Assembly: GCF_030272615.1 (NCBI RefSeq)
Contig: NC_081415.1
Location: 376,727,392-376,791,391 of the forward strand
Origin: Cryptomeria japonica
Taxonomy: Eukaryota; Streptophyta; Pinopsida; Cupressales; Cupressaceae
Direction of reading: 5' to 3'
DNA: 64,000 nucleotides
Under the pieces are notes generated by a model. That model had not been told where the DNA came from. It saw only the letters and a program-made list of their open reading frames with translations, and made no database searches. A program made the position numbers and the translations under genes. Every line of letters begins with the position of its first letter. Within the stretch, counting starts at the first letter, position 1. Positions 45,691 through 57,120 of this stretch are shown here, one piece after another.

Positions 45691-46742
45691 CATGCTAGTT
45701 TCTAATATCTTCTACCTTTTCCTTTCCCTTCTCATCGGCTTTTCCATTAGTTACTGGTGGATTCTTACTCCTGCAATATTTAGCAATATGTCCAATCTTG
45801 TTGCATGCATAACAAATAATGTTGTTCTTCTGAATTTCTTTGTTAAACCCTTGATTTCCTTTTGATATGCATTGGTTAGCCATATGACCAAATCTACTAC
45901 ATGCATGACATCTTACATTTCCAAGACCGATGACAAATGTATTGTTTTGATTATTCCTATTTTTGCACTGACTTGCTATATGACCATATTTATTGCAAAA
46001 AAAGTATGTACCATTGAATTTGTGAGCATTAGGTTGTCTTATCGGTGACTTTTGGTTCCTATTATTGACATGATTCTGCTTCCCACCGAATGATTGATCT
46101 TGTTGTGTAGTACCAGAGCTTTCTCCTTCTTCATAACCAAGACCTCTCTTGTCATTAGCATTTTTTTTGGCTCTTCATTAGTTCATCAAGTTTGGCAGAG
46201 ATAGCTTTGAATTTTTCTCTATACTCATTTGCATTTACTATGTCATCTCTCATGATTATGATCTATCTCTCAAGTTCCTGCTCAATATTTTGGGACTGCA
46301 CCAACTTAAGTCTCAACATGTCATTCTCATGTGTCAGTTTGTTGCATTTATCAAATCTATCCTTCAATGCTTGAGCTAGGTTTTCTTCATTCTTATATCT
46401 GTCTTCAATCTCCTTTCACATTCTCATGGTTAAGGCTTGCATCTCATTCTTCAAGATAGTGTTCTCCTAAGTGAGTTTCTGACATTGATCCTTCATAGAA
46501 TCTTCCTCATCACTATTTTGATTTTACAATTGATCACAGAGTTACTTCCTCTTGGCTTGAACAGTTGAAATCTTTCCTTGCAATGAAACAATGTGTTCTC
46601 TGGCTTGCATTAGTTCATACTTCAATTTACTGTTTTCCATTTGCTCATTATCAAGATCCTCGAGCAAGTTGAAGTTGTTGTTGCAGACCAGTTTCCATTG
46701 ATTCCAAGTTCTGGATCTTCCTCAAGTGGTTAAACTTCTTCT
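45691..46742 (-). pseudogene. Element A ORF1: coiled-coil Gag-like protein with three zinc knuckles
   Basis: Minus strand, from just after the D insertion point. A heptad-rich coil (about 46690-46190, for example LKYELMQAREHIVSLQGKIS and NLAQALKDRFDKCNKLTHEN) with several stops is followed by RGLGYEEGESSG (about 46145), matching the GLGY/GLGF junctions of B and C. Then come YFFCNKYGHIASQC (first Cys lost, about 46005-45965), CHACSRFGHMANQC (about 45920-45880) and CYACNKIGHIAKYC (about 45815-45774). A Lys/Glu tail ends near 45695. Its first codons are beyond insert D at 59600-59609. Confidence 0.78.
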
Positions 46743-47160
46743 TGTTAGGGTTTCAAGCAGATCCGAAGCAAATATGAACTAACAATTATATGCAGATTTA
46801 AATACAAAAGATAAAGAAATAAAATAGGACACAGATAACACAGAGATTTAACGTGCTTCACCCAGAATGGGTTACGTCCACCATACACGACCGTCCAATC
46901 TTTCTTATTATCCAACAAAAATAGTACATCAACCTTACAATGCCTTAAACATCCCAGCCACTTATAACATGTGTTTTTATGGCAACAAACAAAGTTGGCC
47001 TTTTTAGGGTTTTATTACAATGTCGGTTTTCATCAACAAAAAATGGCAAAAAAAAATTTCTCGGGGGCTACCGCCCCCGGGGCCCAGCCCGGCCTCGAAC
47101 CCCAGCGAGGATACGTGCTGAGTGTACAGTACTTTGCTGATCAGTCGCCACATTTCAACA
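46743..47160 (-). repeat. Element D 3' LTR
   Basis: Left LTR. Compared with the right LTR it lacks a short GC-rich segment (around 59500) and has scattered substitutions. The purine tract ccaagtgggagat (minus, 47161-47173) directly precedes it. Confidence 0.92.
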
Positions 47161-47299
47161 ATCTCCCACTTGGAGACTGATCAGGCTCCACATCGAAAAA
47201 TCTCCCACTTGGAGAGTGATACTACACGACACCACTGTACATGCAACATCCGCTGGATAAAACACTAGGACTTGACTGGTATAAATTCCACAATTATCA

Positions 47300-49243
47300 A
47301 TCAAGAAAACCAATAGAAACTGATGAAGAAATCAGCTTCTCTTGTGGAACTGCCTTCATGAACATATCGGCAGGATTCTCACTTGTGTGAATCTTCTCAA
47401 GCCGTAACTGACCCTCCTCCAAAACAGTCTGGATGAAGTGGTACCTGAGCTGAATGTGCTTTGTCCTCGAATGAAAAGCAGAGTTCTTCACAAGATGAAT
47501 GGCACTCTGGCTATCAGTATACAATGGGCGATCCTCCTATGTCTGACCCAATTTCTCCAAAAAACATTGTAACCAAATCATCTCCTTGCTGGCTTCTATA
47601 GCAGCAACATACTCAGCTTCAGTGGTTGAAAGTGCAACAACCTTTTGCAGCCTAGAAACCCAACTGACTGTAGTTCCCCCTATAGTAAAAACATACCCTA
47701 TAGTACTCCTCCGTGAATCAATATCACCCGCCAGATCAGAGTTAACAAATCCACTCAGAGCAGCATTAGATCCTTTGAAACATAATGCCTTCGTAGTAGT
47801 TCCTTTCAAATATTGAAGAATCCATTTCACAGCATTCCAGTGTTCCATACCCGGATTACTCATAAACCTGCTCACAACTCCCACTGCATGTGCAATATCT
47901 GGCCTTATGCATACCATTGCATACATCAGACTGCCAACAGCTGATGAATACGGGATGTTAGACATTTTATTAACCTCTTCCTGTGCCTTTGGGCACATCT
48001 CCTTAGTCAATTTGAAATGACTAGCCAAAGGTGTACTAACTGCTTTTGCATCCTGCATGTTAAATCTTTTCAACGCCTTCTTTATATACTCACTTTGGGA
48101 CAAATTCAAGGTTCTATTTTTCCTGTCCCATATAATCCTCATACTGAGAATTTGCTTAGCTGCACCAAAATCCTTCATAGCAAATGATCTGGCTAATTTC
48201 TGTTTAAGATCATTTATATGTTGCATGTTAGACCCAGCAACAAGCATGTCATCAACATCAAGCAACAGGATAATATAACTACCATTATCAAATCTCTTAA
48301 AATATACACAATGATCAGAATGACATCTATGATAACCGTGTTCAGCCATGAAACTATCAAATTTTAAATACCATTGTTGGGGTGCTTGCTTTAGGCCATA
48401 CAGACTTTTCTTCAACCTGCACACCAAGTTCTCCTTACCTTTGACCTCATATCCCTGTAGTTGCAACATGTAAATTTCCTCCTCCAAATCTCCATGGAGA
48501 AAAGTTGTTTTGACATCTAATTGTTCAAGATGTAAATCATCTGCAGCCACAAGGCTAAGTACAGTTCTAATTGAAGTCATTTTTACAACTGGAGAAAATA
48601 TTTCATCATAATCTATACCCTTTTTCTGTGCAAAACCTTTTACCTCAAGTTTGGAATTATATCTTTTCTGACCTCCTTCCTCCTCCTTCAGCCGATAAAC
48701 CCATTTGTTAGGCAAGGCTCATTTTTTCTGCAGGTAAAGGGACTAAGTCCCAAGTCTTATTTTTCATCAAGGAGTCCATCTCCTCTTTCATGCCTAGCTC
48801 CCACTGTTGTTTGGCATCTACCTGCATTGCTTCTTCATATTCTTCTGGTTCACTAGAATCCGTTAATAAAATAGAATACAAAGAAGGAGAAAATCTTTCA
48901 AGGGGTCTACTTGTCCTCGTAGAATGTCTAACACTTGCAAGATTTTGTGGGACAATCTGTTGTTGTTGAGCATCAGGTACCTGTGGCATTTCATTTTCAG
49001 GAATCTCATCCAACACCACATATTCTTGTTTGTCCTCTTCATGCTTATTTTCCTGCATCTGTTCTTTAGACATAACCTTCTCATTGAATATAACATCTCT
49101 ACTTCTAATTATTTTCTTATTTTCAAAATCTCATAACCGATAGCCATATTCATCTATCCCATATCCAATGAAGGTACATTTCTGAGATTTAGCATCAAGC
49201 TTGGTTCTATTTTCTTTATCAACATGGACAAAAACTTCGCAAC
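47300..49243 (-). pseudogene. pol: Element D reverse transcriptase and RNase H
   Basis: Copia RT: WVYRLKEEEGG, VKGFAQKKGIDYDEIFSPVV, LDVKTTFLHGDLEEEIYM, SLYGLKQAPQQWYLKFD, LLLDVDDMLVAG (catalytic VDD kept, first residue Asp instead of Tyr), then DFGAAKQILSMRI. RNase H: LSGFVNSDLAGD, STTEAEYVAAIEASKEMIWL, YTDSQSAIHLVKN and SRTKHIQLRYHFI. The 392-codon frame (47537-48715) is closed by a TAG before DSQS, and a 1-nt shift near 48710 separates the upstream frame (48708-49073, with SLMKNKTWDLVPLP, the normal RT entry). Upstream of 49140 is the linker from integrase, cut at 49243 by E. Confidence 0.95.
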
Positions 49244-50494
49244 TGTAAAGCAGAAAATCGCGGTCGAACCCTAGTTGTTCTCCCCTCTTCCGACTCTGAG
49301 GAGAGAGAAGGGAGGTTCGCTAGGATTCGATGGGTTTTCACTTAGGGGGAAGACTTTACATTCAAAAGAGGGGTTGAAACTCATAAGATTCAATCCCACA
49401 CAATGTAAGATTGGATGCTAAATGAATTTCAAGGGTTAGGAAAGCAAGGCTACCCTCTTTTGTAAAGAATGTTGTTAAGGAAATTAAGCCAAGAATACAT
49501 AGAAAGTCATAAAGATTCGCTTATAAACTGAGTTTAGGTTATAGGATGAAGCTGCGGACCTGGAATTAGCAGTAAAATGTCGATACGGTGCTATCCTGCA
49601 AATTTGAGCAAAAGTTGTCGGGACGATGGCGCCCGGCGCCACGGTCCTCTGAAAAATCCGTCAAACGAAGGGGGATCGGTTCGTCTCTACACAAGGATTC
49701 CAGATCTTCAATCTCAGCCGCGTACCTGCAACCTACACACAGAAAAGCGAAGATGATGGGGGGTTAGGGATTAGGGGTTTGCCTTTAGGTCAAACCCCAG
49801 TTTTGGAATTAACCAAGAAATGAGCAAGTGCTGTAAATGTAAATGACTATAATGTAAAACAAGTACTAATACCTTGTTCTAAGGATGTTTGTATCCTTAT
49901 GTGCCAAAGTTTAGATGTTGTATGTTGTAGTATGTAGCATGTAATAAGGGATCTCCTCTTCAATGGTTGAATCCTTGTCTTGAATGCAACACTTAGCCTT
50001 GAATGGAGACTTAGAAGGAATGCTTGAATGCTTGAATGCTTGAATGCTTGAGTATAGTTTCCACGCCTTTCCCATCATATCGAATGAGAGAGGAAAATGT
50101 AGTTTATATACTTGTCATTTAGGGCTAATAGACTGATTTTCCCGACCTTAGGCCGACCAGGGAAGTATATTTCCAAATTGCAATCAAAAAGACCCGATAT
50201 CACTTAGGAAACCGGGCCCAAAATAGGACCCAGGGACCAGGGCGCTGGGCGCCATGGTCCTGGAGGACCAGGGCACTGGGCGCCCTGGTCCTGAGGGACC
50301 AGGGCGCTGGGCGCTCTGGTCCCACCTCCGGGACAGCGGGGTGCAAGGAGGTTCAGGCCAATGGTGCTTGAAAAATGCAGTTTTTGGTGTCGTGAGCAAG
50401 TTTTGGGGTCTCCATTCAGGTTGCGTGTTGCGTCGCCATCGTGAAGACCAAAATGCAGTCGAAATTGCAAGTGTCGCAATTTTAGGACGCTACA
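49244..50494 (-). repeat. Element E 3' LTR
   Basis: Contains an 8-bp tandem (gcttgaat x4, about 50020-50052), a strong hairpin ggacgatggcg-cccgg-cgccacggtcc (49621-49647) and three 31-bp GC-rich hairpin units (50234-50323). Proline-rich frames here are by-products of the GC repeats. Confidence 0.95.
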
Positions 50495-51237
50495 TTTAGC
50501 CCCCACTTTAGCGGGAGTATGTATGCTCATACTTCCGGTAAAGTACAAGGAAACAACATTGAAAGACTTTCACCACGTCAAGGAGGCAAGATACACCAAG
50601 CCCCCAGTGGACTAAGGATCTTACGACTTCGATTGACAAATTAAAAGGGAAGATCACGAGGGAGAACCATGACTGTCAGTAGTAAGGTTCCCTCACTATG
50701 AGTCATGTAAGAGAAATACCGAAAATTTTCAAGGCAAAGCTAAGTTTGCCAAGAAATTTTCAAGTATCGTGAAGGGATAGTCAGGGTGTATGCCCCCCTA
50801 CGTTAAAGCGATCGCATGCGCCTCAACGGGGGTGATTGTTTTAACGTAGTGATACACATAAGAAATGAGAAAGGAAAGGAGCACGTTATCGCAAAGATTT
50901 AGCCCCCAAGTGTGAGATAAACCCAAGGATAATAGACACAAAACACAAAACACGAGGTGACTTCGCTTTCCTCGGGGTCAGTATGCTGTATGATAAGTCA
51001 TGTACATATATCATATGTATGTATGCATAATTGTTCTTCATTCCCCAATCAAGGAAGGTCACCTAGAAGAAGGGAACACATGTGTCTTTTGAGTCAACAT
51101 GAGAGAGACCAAAGAGATCTCAATGCTTTGCATCGTCCTCAAGTAGACAACACTAAGGATGACAAATAGAAGAATGAGAATAACATATAGAAGAAGTAAC
51201 AAAAGGGAGGGGGAGAGAATCTGCCATGCTAATGTAA
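50495..51237 (-). other. Element E region between ORF and 3' LTR
   Basis: No coding motif. It includes the purine tract beside the LTR (minus: cgctaaagtgggggctaaa, 50495-50513) and a 9-bp perfect inverted repeat tacgttaaa (50799-50807) / tttaacgta (50840-50848) around a gcgatcgc core. Confidence 0.6.
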
Positions 51238-54200
51238 CTAGTCTAGCACGTCATCTACCCCCCGATCTTGCTGATCAATGTTTCGGGAAGGCAGGGAACA
51301 CGCTAGAGGAGGAACATCCAACACAGCAGATGGAGCTATCACAAGATCCAAACAAGGGCTATGTTCATGTTCCGAGCCACATTGTTCTTGTCTAGGAGCT
51401 AGGATAAGTGCTTTTGAAAATTCATTAGATAAATGGTTGTCAACATCAACAAGTTCATATTCACTATTAGAAGCAAGAGGAGTAACATTTTCATCATGCA
51501 TAACATTTTCATCTATATCATCATCAAGATTTATAAAAATAGGATCTTTAACTCGCACAGGATCAAGACCATCATGTATCTTGTGTTTAGGAGATTTAGG
51601 CTCAATATCCGGCTGAGGAGAAAATGGAATAATGCTTGTTGAAGGTGTCTTTGGAGATTGTAAAGTTTGAGAAGCAGCTGCTTGAGCCCTAAGACGACGT
51701 TTTCGTCGGCGTTCGCGTGCAGAACGATTACGTCTAGTCTTAGTAGGAAGTGTAGAAGATAGAGGAGGAGGAATGTTCTCATCCTTATCACTTGGGTGTT
51801 TAGGTTGTGGTCTCTTAGGCTGGATAATAGGAGAAGAAGAAGGTCTCTTTTCTCTATAAAAGGCAGGAGGAGGAACTATTCCATATAAAGGAGGAATTTT
51901 TGGTTTAGGGAGAAGACCAAGTCCATCATGATGAGGAGGTATAGGTCTACTCTTAGAAGGTTTATTAGGCATAGACATAGTCACATCCATGGGGATGGGT
52001 TGGGAATCTTCTTGGGGAAAGACATTAGTTTTATCTTTCAAAGGAAGAATTTCCTTCTCAAGAATGATAGGAATGTCAAGTTTAGGTGTTCTAGGTTCAC
52101 TTAGAGATAGAATCATATCTGTTTTCCACTTTTGATAAGATTTAAAAAGATGATCACTTCACGAAGGAAGAGATTGGAATTGTTTAGGCCAAAAGTAATC
52201 AATAGGAACACTAGAGGTTCTTTCAGCTGGTTTAAAGAGACTATGATTGACAGTAACAACTTCACCATTATGGGGAAATTTCAAACACTTATGTATAGGA
52301 GAAGCAATAGCCTTCATGGAAGATAGCCAAGGATAGCCAAGCTTCACACGAAATTGTTCGAAAGAAGGAATAATAGCAAAGTTCACATCAAGAGATTTAT
52401 TATGGACTTCAATAGGCAATGTAATAGAACCAATTGCAGGAGAAGAAAATGCATCAAATAGTTTCACAATCACATCTGTTTTGTCATAGATCACTTGATT
52501 CAATTGCAAAGTAAAAAGAAATTCTTCAGTAATAACATTAACCATGCACAAAGGATCAATAAGCACTCCACGGCAAGGTGTATTTTTGACTTTTGCAACT
52601 ATGTATAAAGGACCATCAGGTGCTCTAATGGTTTCACTAGAATCAAATGTGATGGAAGGTTCTTTAGGGATTTCTTGCTGCTCTACAAAGTTAATCACAT
52701 TCGGAGCCATAGACACAAGACCATCAGATGAGAAAGAGGAATCATTAGCCTCAATCGCATTAGAGGTATGAGAGGTATGAGAAGGTAATGGATCAGTGAA
52801 AATCTGAAGATTTTGGTTAGGAGGAGCTACAGATGTGTTGCCTTTATCATTCACTCCAGAAATAGAAATAGTATTATTATCAATCAAATCCTGAATTTTA
52901 CCCTTTAAAGAAAAACATTTTTCAGTATCATGACCAGGCTGACGATGAAAATGACAAAAAGATTTGTGATCAAAATAAGGTGAAGTAATCTTTGCAGGAT
53001 CAATTTGTCGAACAGGAGGAAGAGTAAGCACATTTTGTCCCAATAACTTATTCATAATATCATGCAATGATTCATTCAAAGGAGTATACTTTCTTTCTTT
53101 CCTGAAAAATTTAGAAATAGGAGGCACACCTGATGCTGCATTCACATTGTTGTTGATGATGTTTTCATTGAATTTGATGGAATCTCTGTTCGGTTTAAAC
53201 TTCCCAAATGGTTGTTGACTGCTATCACCCTTATCACTCGGAGCCATAGGATGTGATTGTTCCATTTGACTCACAGTCAGTTGATAATAGTGAAGAGTGG
53301 CACACAACTGTTGGAAAGAAGTAAACTCAGAAAACAGAAGTTTGTCTCGAATATCTTTTTGCAAATTAGAAATAAAGATTCTTTGAATATCATTATCAAG
53401 CACTGGAAAAGAAATTTGAGCATACAAATGCTTATATCTACCAATGAAATCAGTCACTTTTTCTTTAACACCTTGTTTACAATGCATTAAATCAATCAAA
53501 GTAACTTTAGGACTTATATTGTTTTGAAATTGTTGAATGAAAGCATTTGCAAGTTGTTCAAAAGAAGTAATAGAATAGGAAGGCAACGAGCAATACCATT
53601 GTAGGGCTTTGTCTCTTAATGTTCTGGTAAATAGTTTTGCAAGCAACCTTTGGTCATAAGCAAAATCAGTACATATTGTTTGAAAAGTCTTAACATGTGT
53701 TAGAGGATCTCCTTTACCCTTATAGAGCTCCAAATGCGGGATTTCAACATGTTTAGGAGGAATAGCTCGAACAATATCAAGAGAAAGTGGGCTCGCAACA
53801 TCAAATGTGGGCACACTAAACTTAAATTGATTCATAGAGGCAATTTGTTGTTGTAAAGAAGAGACAGTTTGTGCAAGATTATTAATGGTAGCTTCAGTCG
53901 AAGAATTCATATTAGGTGTGTTAGATTGAGATGGAGGTGTTATGTTATTGAAAGAGGGCAAAGAGTAAGGTGGTGGGACCCTATGATAGTCAACCATAGG
54001 GGATGATTGGATAGGAGGAACACTATAAGGAGGAATGGAATGGTTAAATGAATTGCCCCCTTGCATCATGTTCATTTGTGAAGATGTAATAGGAACACTC
54101 ATTGAAGGAATGTACGAAGAAGTTGGATTGAATGAAGGAAGAGGATTAATTGAAGAAGGAGGATTGCCCCCATGACTAGTGATCACAGGAGGAATGTCTT

Positions 54201-54690
54201 GTATAGAGGTAGCCATTATGTTTGATGTAAAGGTAGGTATACTAGCAATAGGAGTGGTCAAAGGAATAGAATGATTGACTTGTGTAGGAGGTTATGTATA
54301 ACCTAAAGATTCAGCACAACTCTTCATAGGCATCACGTTCGAATTCACAATGTGTGAAATACGACGCAAAATATCAATTCCATTCTTATCACTTTGAAGC
54401 ATGCGTTTTAGACCCTCAATTAAAGGAAGAGCTTGACTATCGGGATACTCATGAGACATCCATTGGTGAAAATCGTCAAATTGGTTATCCAATTTGGAAA
54501 GTTGTTCAACGGAAATTTCATGGGGAGCTTCTTCATCATTAGGAGGATTAGAGGAATTACCCATGTCCTCGTTAAAAACGCTACTCAAATTAGGTTCCAT
54601 CTCCTCGGTAGTTAAACCTCGGACAGACTTAATTCTACGGCTTCGTCTAACGGGAATAGTGTAAGTAGGGCTTATTGTTGTAAAACTCAT
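51238..54690 (-). pseudogene. gag: Element E Gag-protease polyprotein, one frame with two stops
   Basis: Frames 54690-54292 (132 codons), 54261-52159 (700) and 52116-51238 (292) are all in the same phase: 1151 codons broken only by TAA (54292-54294) and TGA (52159-52161). The N-terminus is basic then acidic. The long middle has a Pro/Ser-rich stretch, capsid-like Gag (ALQWYCSLPSYSITSFEQLA ... VTDFIGRYKHLYAQ), the zinc box FCHFHRQPGHDTEKC and a protease-like domain (GVLIDPLCMVNVITEEF, LGYPWLSSMKAIAS) in which the usual DPGS/DSG reads DPLC. The tail is Pro-rich with a strongly basic patch (RRNRSARERRRKRRLR), perhaps nucleic-acid-binding or nuclear-targeting. No pol. Confidence 0.85.
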
Positions 54691-55843
54691 GTACTAGAGA
54701 GAGAGAAAAGATTTTGATCTTAGAGGTAGCAATTTTCAGTAAAACCAGCCAATCTTCCAGATTTAAGCTGTTAAATGCAATCACGACAGTCTCCTGAAAT
54801 TTCGGAAAAAATGTTCGGGATCGTGGCGCTCGGAGTGCAACACGGTCCTTGCAACTTTTTTCGAAATTTGCAGGGATGAAAGGTATGATGATTTTAGAGC
54901 TAATCTGAAAAAATTGAGTGATTTTACGATCTGTAGGTAGGCCAAATTAAAGTTGCAATCTCAAAATTGAACCCTATCAAGATTGTCGAAAAATGCAAAA
55001 TTTTGAATTTTGAAAAAGAGAGGAAAACTGAAATTTTGAATTTTATGATTTTAGAGGGAATGTCAAAAGCAGTGCAAGTTTTGAAATTTAAAAATTGATT
55101 CAATTTCACGCAAAATTCAATTTTGAAAGCGGAAATCAAGGTTGTTGTAATTAAGCACTTAATTTCGAAAGTCACAAATTGCAAGGATTTGAATAAAGCA
55201 CTGAAATTTCGAATGAATGCAAACACACTTTTCAGATTTAGGACAGTAAGAACACAATTTTGACACAAAATTTTAATTTTGACAATTTTTGAATGATTAG
55301 GAGCCTTAGACCAAGCAATCGCAAGACCAACTTTGACTGTAATTTTGAAAGTGTTATAATTGACAAAATCAGCCAAAATTTTGGATTTTAGCAGGAAAAT
55401 ACAGTAAGATCTCGCTCCCGAAATTTCGGAAAAAATGTCGAGGACGATGGCGCTCGGAGTGCAACACGGTCCTCGCAACTTTTTTCCAAATTTTCAGGGA
55501 TGAAGGATATTGTGATTTTATTGCGGAATCTAAAGTTACAGCTGATTTGGAGATGTTTTGATCAGTGAAATTGTCGGACAAAGGTTGAATCAAGAGGGTT
55601 TCAAAAATTAGGGTTTTGACTTTTAACCACTTAATTTTCAAAATTAAAGTACAGACATGAATTGATAATTTGTAATAGAAAAGCAGATCTGAAGCAAGCA
55701 TTAATAATTAAACATTTCGCAAGTTCAATGTTCAAAAAGAAAATTTAGGGTTTTTATGCAATCACCTCTAAAATTTTGCAAAAGATCAAACATGGAGATG
55801 TAATCAACTTTTCAGATCTAAGCATGAAAAATCAGAAAGGATG
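54691..55843 (-). other. Element E 5' leader with a duplicated block
   Basis: Long leader between PBS and ORF. A block of about 107 bp occurs twice (about 54789-54895 and 55414-55520), each containing gaaatttcggaaaaaatgt and ggcgctcggagtgcaacac. It is a candidate packaging or dimerisation region. The minus-strand open frame at 54924-55478 is Phe/Ile/Lys-rich without motif. Confidence 0.65.
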
Positions 55844-55844
55844 T

Positions 55845-55861
55845 TCACGTCGGGTTCACCA
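55845..55861 (-). promoter_or_regulatory. Element E primer binding site (probably Trp tRNA)
   Basis: On the minus strand tggtgaacccgacgtga, three bases from the 5' LTR. It looks complementary to the 3' end of plant Trp tRNA (…cacgtcgggttcacca). The tRNA assignment is from memory. Confidence 0.6.
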
Positions 55862-55864
55862 AAA

Positions 55865-57115
55865 TGTAAAGCGGAAAATCGCGGTTGAACCCTAGTTGTT
55901 CTCCCCTCTTCCGACTCTGAGGAGAGAGAAGGGAGGTTCGCTAGGATTCGATGGGTTTTCACTTAGGGGGAAGACTTTACATTCAAAAGAGGGGTTGAAA
56001 CTCATAAGATTCAATCCCACACAATGTAAGATTGGATGCTAAATGAATTTCAAGGGTTAGGAAAGCAAGGCTACCCTCTTTTGTAAAGAATGTTGTTAAG
56101 GAAATTAAGCCAAGAATACATAGAAAGTCATAAAGATTCGCTTATAAACTGAGTTTAGGTTATAGGATGAAGCTGCGGACCTGGAATTAGCAGTAAAATG
56201 TCGATACGGCGCTATCCTGCAAATTTGAGCAAAAGTTGTCGAGACGATGGCGCCCGGCGCCACGGTCCTCCGAAAAATCCGTCAAACGAAGCGGGATTGG
56301 TTCGTCTCTGCACAAGGATTCCAGATCTTCAATCTCAACTGCATACCTGCAACCTACACACAGAAAAGCGAAGATGATGGGGGGTTAGGGATTAGGGGTT
56401 TGCCTTTAGGTCAAACCCCGGTTTTGGAATTAACCAAGAAATGAGCAAGTGTTGTAAATGTAAATGACTGTAATGTAAAACAAGTACTAATACCTTGTTC
56501 TAAGGATGTTTGTATCCTTATGTGCCAAAGTTTAGATGTTGTATGTTGTAGTATGTAGCATGTAATAAGGGATCTCCTCTTCAATGGTTGAATCCTTGTC
56601 TTGAATGCAACACTTAACCTTGAATGGAGACTTAGAAGGAATGCTTGAATGCTTGAATGCTTGAATGCTTGAGTATAGTTTCCACGCCTTTCCCATCATA
56701 TCGAATGAGAGAGGAAAATGTAGTTTATATACTTGTCATTTAGGGCTAATAGACTGATTTTCCCGACCTTAGGCCGACCAGGGAAGTATATTTCCAAATT
56801 GCAATCAAAAAGACCCGATATCACTTAGGAAACCGGGCCCAAAATAGGACCCAGGGACCAGGGCGCTGGGCGCCATGGTCCTGGAGGACCAGGGTGCTGG
56901 GCGCCCTGGTCCTGAGGGACCAGGGCGCTGGGCGCTCTGGTCCCACCTCCGGGACAGCGGGGTGCAAGGAGGTTCAGGCCAATGGTGCTTGAAAAATGCA
57001 GTTTTTGGTGTCGTGAGCAAGTTTTGGGGTCTCCATTTAGGTTGCGTGTTGCGTCACCATCGTGAAGACCAAAATGCAGTCAAAATTGCAAGTGTCGCAA
57101 TTTTAGGACGCTACA
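55865..57115 (-). repeat. Element E 5' LTR
   Basis: Right LTR, same length as the left. The hairpins recur at about 56243-56269 and 56854-56944. Confidence 0.95.
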
Positions 57116-57120
57116 GCAAC

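Larger units (their letters stand above)
49244..57115 (-). mobile_element. Element E: gag-protease-only, Tat-like LTR element inside pol of D
   Basis: LTRs 49244-50494 and 55865-57115, each exactly 1251 bp, with about 20 differences by eye, mostly C/T and G/A. Exact TSD gcaac (49239-49243 and 57116-57120). Removing E joins the two halves of the copia frame. The reversed PBS (tcacgtcgggttcacca, 55845-55861) matches, from memory, the 3' end of plant Trp tRNA. The internal 5.4 kb has one long gag-protease frame and no RT, RNase H or integrase, so it depends on another element, plausibly one related to F. The youngest insertion in the window by LTR similarity. Confidence 0.93.

Noticed and set aside
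47537-48715. Host gene because of a long (392-codon) open frame
   Set aside because: It is the RT/RNase H of copia element D, flanked by its LTRs and TSD.
50204-50548. Pro/Gly-rich minus-strand ORF in E LTR (also 56805-57020)
   Set aside because: It runs through GC-rich hairpin repeats and the LTR edge, and is duplicated only because LTRs are duplicated.
54924-55478. 184-codon minus-strand frame in E leader
   Set aside because: Phe/Ile/Lys-rich, no motif, covers the duplicated leader block, upstream of the true Gag frame.
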